From GCA-2686765 sp036012725 (GTDB lineage Bacteria > Pseudomonadota > Alphaproteobacteria > Rhodospirillales > 2-02-FULL-58-16), in contig DASCPW010000041.1 of the NCBI GenBank assembly GCA_036012725.1, positions 1 to 29,378 on the forward strand: DNA of 29,378 bases, read 5' to 3'. Positions 23,592-29,378 of this stretch are shown piece by piece. Position 1 is the first letter of the stretch, and each line of letters begins with the position of its first letter. The notes under the pieces were generated by a model that was given only the letters and a program-made list of their open reading frames with translations, was not told where the DNA came from and ran no database searches. The position numbers and the translations under genes are program-made.

Positions 23592-24217
23592 GCCCAGAAC
23601 GCCCGCTCCTCGATCAGCCGGGCGACCAGCTTACGGTCTCCGACCGGCGCCCCGCTCCGCTCCGGATGCCACATGAAGGCGATCACAGGATACGATTTAT
23701 GGTATAGGGCTTCGACATGGTCGTTTTCGACAAAGACCGCCGCCGTCAGTCCCTTGCCGAGATCTCCGGTCGCGATACCAACTCGGTGGTGGGAGTTCAC
23801 AGTCATTTCCTTGCCGTAACAAGATTGCCAAACAGGTTCCACGAAAACATTGTGGGACTTGCCGACGTGACCATCGACCTTGGTAAGACTCCCTCCGAAA
23901 TACAAGTTGATGAATTGCATGCCTCGGCAAATCCCCAATACAGGAATGTTCGTCCGTAGTGCATGAAGGAATATGCGTTCTTCTATTTTGTCGCGCGGCT
24001 CAAAATCGCCCGGATTATCACCTCCCGTTAGCACCAATAAGTCCGGAGAAAGATAGTCCAGGTACGTTTCGGGATCGCAAGGAACATTGGGGATCACAAA
24101 CGGCGTCATATCCCATTGGCCCAGCCGTGCCAGCCAGTCGTGACTGATGCTGTCACGTGTTTCCTGATAACGGACTTCCTCCGTAACCCGCATGGTCAGC
24201 GCGACGCGTTTCATCAT
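23588..24217 (-). CDS. Class I glutamine amidotransferase-fold hydrolase, probable gamma-glutamyl-CDP-amidate hydrolase (Cj1417-like)
   Basis: A 209-residue member of the peptidase C26/GATase-1 family. The triad is Cys97 in GICRGMQ, His184 and Glu186 in FMWHPER; VLTGGDNPGDF precedes the nucleophile elbow, and VGKSHNVFVEP with VNSHHRVGI are the substrate-side loops. It is a free-standing hydrolase with no synthetase domain. In the phosphoramidate pathway this enzyme removes glutamate from gamma-glutamyl-CDP-amidate to leave CDP-amidate. Two ATGs stand in tandem (24217 and 24214); the first lies 5 bp past the stop of the glutamine-kinase-like gene. A frame extending to 24730 overlaps that gene and has no family sense. 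Codon usage looks somewhat more AT-rich than in the flanking genes. Confidence 0.82.
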   Translation of the reverse strand: MMKRVALTMRVTEEVRYQETRDSISHDWLARLGQWDMTPFVIPNVPCDPETYLDYLSPDLLVLTGGDNPGDFEPRDKIEERIFLHALRTNIPVLGICRGMQFINLYFGGSLTKVDGHVGKSHNVFVEPVWQSCYGKEMTVNSHHRVGIATGDLGKGLTAAVFVENDHVEALYHKSYPVIAFMWHPERSGAPVGDRKLVARLIEERAFWA

Positions 24218-24222
24218 GAGCG

Positions 24223-26559
24223 TCAGTGTCCAGTGATCTTGCGCGACCCGCAGTCGAGCTCGACCACCGCTGCCTTGGCCAGGGTCTCGAACAACAGCTC
24301 CCCGCAGCCGATGGCGGCGGGGAGGCCGAATTCGGCGGAACGGATGGCCATGTGCGAATTGGCGCCGCCGTACTTGGTGATCAAGCCGGCGAGTTTGTGT
24401 GAAAATATCCAGTCGAAACCGGGGTCGGCGCTCTCGATGAGGACGATGCGGTCGTCGATATCCGTCGAGTCCACCGAATTGAGCCGCCTGACCGGCGCGG
24501 TCACCGCCGCGCCGGTGATGAAGGTGGGGTGCCCCAACGGCAGGCGCACCACGTCGATGTCGGCGGGCTCGCAGATCAGATGCGGCAGGCGTATGGCCCG
24601 GTTTATTTGATAGGCGTCCCTTTCGCGGACGATGTGGTCGCGCAAGGCCTCCGCACCGGCGCCGGACAGCACGAGTCCGATGGGAAGGAAGGACAGCTCC
24701 TGGCGATCGAAACCGGCGTCCTCGCCCCATTCGGCCAGCGCCGACAGCGCGTCGCTAATGTTGCGGGTGAAGGCGAGCTTCGCCTGTTCGCGGGCCTTGA
24801 TGGCCAGGGCGATGTAGTCGAGCAGCTCCTCGGGCGTCATGTCGAGGCCGGCCTCGGCGAGCAGGGCGGCGATTTCCCGGCTTTGCCCATCGGTCGGCGA
24901 GAAGGGTTCGGTCTCGGGCGGGGCTTCGCGAGTCGCGTCGGCCAGGAACAGGTCCGGATTTTCATCGTAACGCCATGAGGTGATGTCGTAAGTGCCGGGG
25001 CGAAGGTGGCCGTAGCGGGACAGGAAGTCCGACGCCTCGATTTCGCCGGCTCCAACGGCGCACATGTCGCCGACGATGTCGGTGGTTACCGTGTGGATGG
25101 AGCGCATGAGGACCTCAGCGTCCGATTGCGCGAACACGCCCCGGCGAACCAGGGACCTGAGGAACTGCACGGCGATGAAGCCGTGACGGGCAAGCATGGA
25201 AAAGGGCAGCGTACCGTCGGTTTTGCAGTCCTCCAGCAGGCGCCCGACTCTTTGCGGCGGCGCCAGGTCTTGCAGGTTGCTCCAGTCGCCGAGAAGACGG
25301 TCCGTGCGCCCGAGCAGCAGTGTTATTTCGTCCCTCCCCCCTTTCAGGGCGCGGCGGGTGACGGCGGTTATGGCCTCCTCGAAGGCGGTTCTGTCGGTTC
25401 CCGGAAGGCCGGCGTCGCGAAGCCGTGCGCGGGCCTGTTCGAAATCCAGATCCCGGCAGGTTATGGCGATCTCGAACTCGATCTTGTCGTGCAGGTCCTT
25501 GTTTTCGGCCAGCATGGTGAGCTGGCTGTCGACCAGGCGCCCGGCCAGCCCTTCGTCCAGCTCGGCGGGCAGGAAGGAATTGAAGCTGAGGCGCACGTCG
25601 ATGTAGGGCCGGCCGCAGAAGGTCACAAGCAGGGGGCCGTCAACCATGCGGTATCCCATGGCCGCCCGCGCCTCCGCCCAGATGTGCTCAGTGATCAGGT
25701 GCCTGTAAAGCGACAGCGCCAGGGGCCGGGGCGCGGTTCCGATCATTTCCGCCGGGTTCCAGTCGGTCATCTCGCCGAAGACGGTCGTATTCCCGGCCAA
25801 GCCTTCTTTCGGGGTCATGCACCGCGCGATGTCGGAGCGGATGCCGTCGATGGCCGTATCCAGAACCGCGGCGGGGATTTCATGCCAGCGTTGGCGCGCC
25901 GCCAGCGGACGGACCTGGAGGATGTAGATTTCGTCCGATCCGTCGATGCAGAACTCGATGTCCAGTTCCCCGCTGCCGGTAATGTCCTCGATCTCGATCA
26001 CGGAATCGATCAGGTGGCGGAAGCGCGGCGACCTCATGGCGTCGATGCGCGAACGGTGAACGAAGATGGTCTTGCTTTCAGCACCGCCGGTGACGGTGTC
26101 GGTGCGTCCGCTGACGTCGTCGTAATTGATCACGAAATAAGGGCCGCCGGTGTCCAGGTCGCGGGTCAGCACGACGCCCGATATGACCACGTCTCCGACC
26201 ATCGGCTGGACCAGGATCTGATCGCCCCCCGAGGGGGTTTTGTAGCTGCCAAAGACTTCGTCGATTACGGTCTCGAGGCTGTCCGTGGCCGGGTTGACGT
26301 TGATGCGGCTCAGGTACGCCCCGGCCTGGGAGTTGTCCCAGCCATCTTCGCTGGCGGCGCTGGAGCGCACGGCCAGGAGGTCGGCGCCGAAATGGGCAAG
26401 AATTTCTGTCACTACAGGTCCGCGCTCGCGCCGCCAGCGGTCCATCGTCACGGCTAGTTGATCGCACAGCCGCGCGGTCCCGAGGCGCGCCGCTATACGC
26501 TCCAGGGTTTCGGCCTTGGTGCCGAAGGAGAAAGGCACCAGCGCCTGCGGCATGTTCAT
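24223..26559 (-). CDS. PEP-synthase-fold phosphotransferase, probable L-glutamine kinase (Cj1418-like)
   Basis: A 778-residue protein with an N-terminal ATP-grasp (PPDK_N) domain: LLAVRSSAASEDGWDNSQAG (61-80) then ILVQPMVGDVVISGVVLTRD and a TGGPYFVINYDD loop, EDITGSGELDIEF and YILQVRPLAAR. A middle all-helical region of about 350 residues is family-specific. The C-terminus is a swivelling phosphohistidine domain, LITKYGGANSHMAIRSAEFG with His about 736, then PAAIG. The TIM-barrel PEP-binding domain of true PEP synthases is missing, as in the C. jejuni glutamine kinase, which uses ATP to phosphorylate the amide nitrogen of L-glutamine through a phosphohistidine. The ATG at 26559 overlaps the preceding stop (ATGA); upstream extension to 26934 has no domain sense. 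Next comes the amidotransferase gene. Confidence 0.82.
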   Translation of the reverse strand: MNMPQALVPFSFGTKAETLERIAARLGTARLCDQLAVTMDRWRRERGPVVTEILAHFGADLLAVRSSAASEDGWDNSQAGAYLSRINVNPATDSLETVIDEVFGSYKTPSGGDQILVQPMVGDVVISGVVLTRDLDTGGPYFVINYDDVSGRTDTVTGGAESKTIFVHRSRIDAMRSPRFRHLIDSVIEIEDITGSGELDIEFCIDGSDEIYILQVRPLAARQRWHEIPAAVLDTAIDGIRSDIARCMTPKEGLAGNTTVFGEMTDWNPAEMIGTAPRPLALSLYRHLITEHIWAEARAAMGYRMVDGPLLVTFCGRPYIDVRLSFNSFLPAELDEGLAGRLVDSQLTMLAENKDLHDKIEFEIAITCRDLDFEQARARLRDAGLPGTDRTAFEEAITAVTRRALKGGRDEITLLLGRTDRLLGDWSNLQDLAPPQRVGRLLEDCKTDGTLPFSMLARHGFIAVQFLRSLVRRGVFAQSDAEVLMRSIHTVTTDIVGDMCAVGAGEIEASDFLSRYGHLRPGTYDITSWRYDENPDLFLADATREAPPETEPFSPTDGQSREIAALLAEAGLDMTPEELLDYIALAIKAREQAKLAFTRNISDALSALAEWGEDAGFDRQELSFLPIGLVLSGAGAEALRDHIVRERDAYQINRAIRLPHLICEPADIDVVRLPLGHPTFITGAAVTAPVRRLNSVDSTDIDDRIVLIESADPGFDWIFSHKLAGLITKYGGANSHMAIRSAEFGLPAAIGCGELLFETLAKAAVVELDCGSRKITGH

Positions 26560-26927
26560 GACGCCTTGGCCCTTGCGAGAATATCGGCGGCGACCGCCCC
26601 CAGACCGATGCCGTCGGCGCTGTTGTCGACAGCCATGCCGGGATCTGCCGGCGGCGTGAAAGGTAGGTCCATCCCCATCACGTTCCTGGTTTCGCCACGC
26701 AGCGCGGGGCCGTAAAGGTTCTTGCCGTCGCTCTTTTTCAGGGCTTCCATGGGGACGTCGATGAAAACCTCGAAATAGCGGGAAAGGACCTCCCGGTTCA
26801 TCCGGTGCAGAACCTCGTCCCCATCCACGATGACCGTATTCGCCGCCTCGGATTTCCAAAGTCCATGGACGAGCCGACCGACGGTGGTCTTTCCCGAGCA
26901 TGACAGGCCGGTGAACCGGATGACCAA
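26556..26927 (-). CDS. APS-kinase-like protein with internal deletion
   Basis: A 123-residue relative of the 170-residue kinase at 20478. It keeps the P-loop GLSCSGKT (7-14), VDGDEV (34-39), YFEVFIDVPME, GKNLYG and RNVMGMDLPF. Between DGD and the NRE motif only 6 residues remain where the paralogue has 52, so about 46 residues, covering the substrate-binding arginine region and the following helices, are missing without a frame break. Either it is a decaying duplicate or it has a non-catalytic or altered role. The start is TTG at 26927, with a very strong AAAGGAG nine bases upstream; its stop is coupled to the glutamine-kinase-like gene by ATGA. The strong ribosome site and the coupling suggest it is translated. 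Confidence 0.72.
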   Translation of the reverse strand: MVIRFTGLSCSGKTTVGRLVHGLWKSEAANTVIVDGDEVLHRMNREVLSRYFEVFIDVPMEALKKSDGKNLYGPALRGETRNVMGMDLPFTPPADPGMAVDNSADGIGLGAVAADILARAKAS

Positions 26928-26942
26928 GAAGCATAGCTCCTT

Positions 26943-28700
26943 TCAGGCGAACTGCATTTTGTTGAATTCCTTGAATCGTCCGCCGCTGGCGGCAAGTTCG
27001 TCATAGGTCCCGGTTTCGACGATCCGCCCGGATTCCATCACGTATACGACGTCGGCTTTTCGAATGGTCGAGAGCCGATGCGCGATGACCACGATGGTCA
27101 TCTTGTGGGCGATGGAGTAGATGGCGTCCTGTATCAGGCGTTCGGATTCGTTGTCCAGGGCGCTGGTCGCTTCGTCGAGGAGAAGAAGTTGGGGATTGCC
27201 GATCAGCGCCCGCGCCAGGGCCAAGCGCTGTTTCTGGCCACCCGACAGCCGTACGCCCCCCTCGCCGAGGACGGTTTCCAGCCCATTGGGCAATTCCGCC
27301 AGGACCTCGTCGAAATGAGCCAGCCTCAGGCATTCGGCTAGCTCTTCCTCCGTCGCATGCGGATGGGCGAAGAGAAGGTTGCCCAGAATCGTGTCGTCGA
27401 AGACGATGATATCCTGGGTGACGTAGCCAATGCGCCTTCTCCAGGATGCCATGTTGAATTCATCCAGGTTTTTACCGTCAATCAGGATGGCTCCGCCGTC
27501 CAGTTTGCGCAAACCGGCGAGGATGTCGATCAGGGTCGATTTCCCGCCCCCCGACCGGCCCACCAGGGCGACAAACTCGTTGCGCTCTATGGTCAGGCTA
27601 ATCCCGTCCAGGACCGTGTTGCCGGATTCCGGGTAGATGTAGGAGACCTGTTCGAGGGCTATCCTCTCTTCAAGGCTTTCGAAACCGATGCCGCTGCTGT
27701 TGACCTCTTCACTGGCGGCGGCGCTTTCGGCGATCATTCCGTCGACGATGGCGATCGCCGGGCTGGCGATGGCGTAGCCCTGGGTATACTGTTGCAGCTG
27801 GGCGATGCGCGGCGCGATGCGGGAAAGGAACAGCAGGAAAACAAGCGTCGAAGCGGTGTTCAGCCCGAGGACCTGGTGCGAGACGGCGATGACCCCGGCG
27901 AGCAGCAGGACGGGAAGCGCTTGGACGATGAAGTAAACCTGGACGAGGTTGAGGTCGGAGCGGAATATGGCCTTAAACAATGCCCGGGTATGGCCGGACA
28001 AAGCGTCGATCACAATCTCTTCGTTGGCGGTAGCCTTGATCAGCTTCGCCGCTCTGAGGAAATCCAGGCCGTGGAAGCTCAGGTTCCGGTTGGCCTGGCT
28101 GGTCGTCCCGCCGAGGATCTTGGCGCGGCGCTGCCAGGGGCGGACGACAACCGCGACTAACCCTCCGAAAACCAGCGTCATTGCCATCAGTTTCCACGAC
28201 AACAGCGAAGAAAAGGATATGAAAACGAAAATCTGAACCATCGTCGCGATGGCCAGCAACTCGTACTGCAAGGCATTGCTTGCCCTCTGCGTTTCGGTCA
28301 CCAGTTTGTTGAAGAATTCCCCGTGCGACTGGCGGGATATATGGTTCCAAGTGGCACGGAAGAGACGGCGGATGAGGGCGTCACGGACGTTCAGGGTATA
28401 GGCATTCTTGGCCCGGATAATCATGTGACGCTGGCAATAGGCGAGCCCCAGGGAGCCGATGATCAAGACCGTGATGGAGGCCAGCAAGGAAAGCAGCGTC
28501 AGCGGCAGGCCAAGGGCTTGGAAGGCCCAGACGATCAGGGTAAACGGCCACTGCAGGTTCTCGGCATTGCCGCTGGTCATGACTTCCAGCAGGGGCACGA
28601 AGAGGATCAGCCCGGCGCCCTCGGCCATCCCCGAAAGGACGATGATCGCCAGATTGATCCAGGTGCCGGGAAGTTGCCCGAAGGTAGAAAAGAGGCGCAT
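26943..28700 (-). CDS. ABC transporter, fused permease and ATPase (MsbA/PglK type)
   Basis: A 585-residue half-transporter. About six membrane segments occupy residues 15-310. The ATPase domain has Walker A GRSGGGKST (381-389), Q-loop Gln429 (YVTQDIIVF), signature LSGGQKQ (485-491), Walker B LLLLDEATSAL (505-515) and H-loop His541 (AHRLST). All catalytic residues are present. Members of this type flip lipid-linked glycans or lipids across the inner membrane. As first gene of the minus-strand array, next to the phosphoramidate genes, it is likely to export the lipid-linked repeat unit or an intermediate of it, but lipid export cannot be excluded. Upstream lies a 159-bp gap with an inverted repeat just before the start; the ribosome site is weak. 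Confidence 0.92.
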   Translation of the reverse strand: MRLFSTFGQLPGTWINLAIIVLSGMAEGAGLILFVPLLEVMTSGNAENLQWPFTLIVWAFQALGLPLTLLSLLASITVLIIGSLGLAYCQRHMIIRAKNAYTLNVRDALIRRLFRATWNHISRQSHGEFFNKLVTETQRASNALQYELLAIATMVQIFVFISFSSLLSWKLMAMTLVFGGLVAVVVRPWQRRAKILGGTTSQANRNLSFHGLDFLRAAKLIKATANEEIVIDALSGHTRALFKAIFRSDLNLVQVYFIVQALPVLLLAGVIAVSHQVLGLNTASTLVFLLFLSRIAPRIAQLQQYTQGYAIASPAIAIVDGMIAESAAASEEVNSSGIGFESLEERIALEQVSYIYPESGNTVLDGISLTIERNEFVALVGRSGGGKSTLIDILAGLRKLDGGAILIDGKNLDEFNMASWRRRIGYVTQDIIVFDDTILGNLLFAHPHATEEELAECLRLAHFDEVLAELPNGLETVLGEGGVRLSGGQKQRLALARALIGNPQLLLLDEATSALDNESERLIQDAIYSIAHKMTIVVIAHRLSTIRKADVVYVMESGRIVETGTYDELAASGGRFKEFNKMQFA

Positions 28701-28859
28701 GGCATTCAGGTCTCTAGTAGTGGCCCGAGTCAGCCACTAGCTTCATAGGTGGTATCCGGATTTCTCAAAGGGCAGGCCAGGATCCGGTTGCCGACCGCCG
28801 TCGGGACGGTTTGGTTCTGTATTTCAGGCATAGCGGGAGAGAAGTGCCATCTTTCTCGA
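28701..28859 (-). promoter_or_regulatory. Leader between pyruvate-kinase-like gene and ABC gene
   Basis: This is the largest gap in front of the array and so the likeliest place for its promoter. Read on the minus strand, TTGAGA followed after 15 bases by TATGAA is a weak sigma-70-like pair. Close to the ABC start stands an inverted repeat, TAGTGGC (28718-28724) and GCCACTA (28733-28739) with an eight-base loop, ending 18 bases before the ATG. It has no T-run after it, so an operator or a leader hairpin affecting translation is more likely than a terminator. Confidence 0.3.
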
Positions 28860-29378
28860 TTACCAGAGATCGAGGATTTCACCGATGCTGGTGTTTGGCG
28901 TCCATTTTCCAAACTGATCGCAGATCAGGCGAATCATCTTCACGGCGTCGACGGGGTACTTGCCGATCGCCGTCTCGGCGGCCAGAACCAAGCCATCGGC
29001 ACCCATGAGAAGGGTGCTGACGACGTCGTTGACCTCGGCCCGGGTCGGTGTGTGCGTGGTGACCATGGATTCGAGAAGATTGGTGGCGACGTTGATAGGG
29101 ACACGCTGGGACTTGGCGATGGAAATGATGCGTCTTTGCAGAAAAGGGACCTTGTCTATGGGCACCTGCCGGGAGAGATCGCCGCGGTCGACCAGGATCT
29201 GGTCCGAAAGGTGAAGGATGCCTTCCAGGTTATGGAGGCCGGCACGGCTTTCGATCTTGGAAACAATACAGGCGCCGTTTCCGCATAATTCCCGCATCCG
29301 GGCGACGTCCGAGGGGCTGTTGGCGAACGACAAGGCGAAATGCCTGAGTCCCAGTTTCCTGCCAATGTCGATGGCCTC
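28860..29378 (-). CDS. Pyruvate-kinase-like protein, 3' part (5' end outside window)
   Basis: The frame is open to the right edge, so the gene starts beyond it; the last 172 codons are seen. HFALSFANSPSDV, VSKIESRAGLHNLEGI, VDRGDLSRQV, LLESMVTTHTPTRAEV and AETAIGKYPVDAV match the TIM-barrel domain of pyruvate kinase, including the catalytic Lys (KIES) and the metal-binding Glu and Asp. Two changes stand out: VARGDLG-type is VDRGDLS, and TATQMLESM-type is VATNLLESM. After the barrel the protein ends within about 30 residues, so the usual C-terminal allosteric domain of roughly 120-140 residues is absent. A housekeeping role is doubtful; a paralogue working with the polysaccharide locus is possible. 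Confidence 0.8.
   Translation of the reverse strand, partial: EAIDIGRKLGLRHFALSFANSPSDVARMRELCGNGACIVSKIESRAGLHNLEGILHLSDQILVDRGDLSRQVPIDKVPFLQRRIISIAKSQRVPINVATNLLESMVTTHTPTRAEVNDVVSTLLMGADGLVLAAETAIGKYPVDAVKMIRLICDQFGKWTPNTSIGEILDLW

Noticed and set aside
25006..26457. Plus-strand open frame of 483 codons
   Set aside because: It is the mirror of the glutamine-kinase-like gene, whose ATP-grasp and phosphohistidine motifs are unambiguous.
1..29378. tRNA genes, rRNA genes, CRISPR arrays, insertion sequences with transposase
   Set aside because: I looked for cloverleaf-like segments, spaced direct repeats and transposase motifs on both strands and saw none.

Overview
The window looks like a surface-polysaccharide locus of a GC-rich alphaproteobacterium, probably of Rhodospirillales type. 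That placement is inferred from base composition, gene style and 64-bp palindromic intergenic repeats ending in TAGAGC/GCTCTA; no rRNA or other marker gene is present to prove it.

Left end (1-2066, visibly AT-richer): the 3' part of a polytopic membrane protein that enters from outside the window, an intrinsic terminator, a 5'-truncated GT2 glycosyltransferase remnant, and about 680 bp without a convincing gene that holds two tandem palindromic repeats. A plus-strand O-antigen ligase/polymerase-type gene (2067-3311) follows and meets the minus-strand genes head-on, with a 4-bp overlap of stop codons.

From 28700 down to 3308 all genes lie on the minus strand with gaps of 0-95 bp and many ATGA, TGATG or TAGTG stop/start overlaps, so they look like one operon of 20 genes. 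Read in the direction of transcription: an ABC flippase/exporter; a phosphoramidate block (a truncated kinase-like protein, a glutamine kinase-like PEP-synthase-fold enzyme, a class I amidotransferase, a LicC-type cytidylyltransferase, an alkaline-phosphatase/sulfatase-fold protein and an APS-kinase-fold protein); an SGNH-like protein; a sugar-modifying block (TIM-barrel isomerase, SDR, a GT-B-like surface-carbohydrate protein, two Gfo/Idh/MocA dehydrogenases); an O-acetylation pair (SGNH and MBOAT/AlgI); a CMP-activation block (KdsB-like, HAD, 2-hydroxyacid dehydrogenase); a heparinase II/III protein; a glutamine-dependent asparagine synthetase-like amidotransferase; a GT2 glycosyltransferase and a methyltransferase. 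A truncated pyruvate-kinase-like gene enters from the right edge, separated from the operon by 159 bp.

The most notable system is at 20478-26559. Four genes match, by fold and by individual motifs, the four enzymes that make the activated phosphoramidate of the Campylobacter jejuni capsule (Cj1415-Cj1418: CDP-amidate kinase, CTP:phosphoglutamine cytidylyltransferase, gamma-glutamyl-CDP-amidate hydrolase, L-glutamine kinase). I infer that this bacterium decorates its surface glycan with a P-N bonded phosphoramidate group. The locus adds two parts I do not know from C. jejuni: a sulfatase-fold protein without the sulfatase CxPxR signature (candidate transferase or hydrolase) and a second, internally deleted kinase-like protein. 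All family calls were made by reading motifs; no database search was run.
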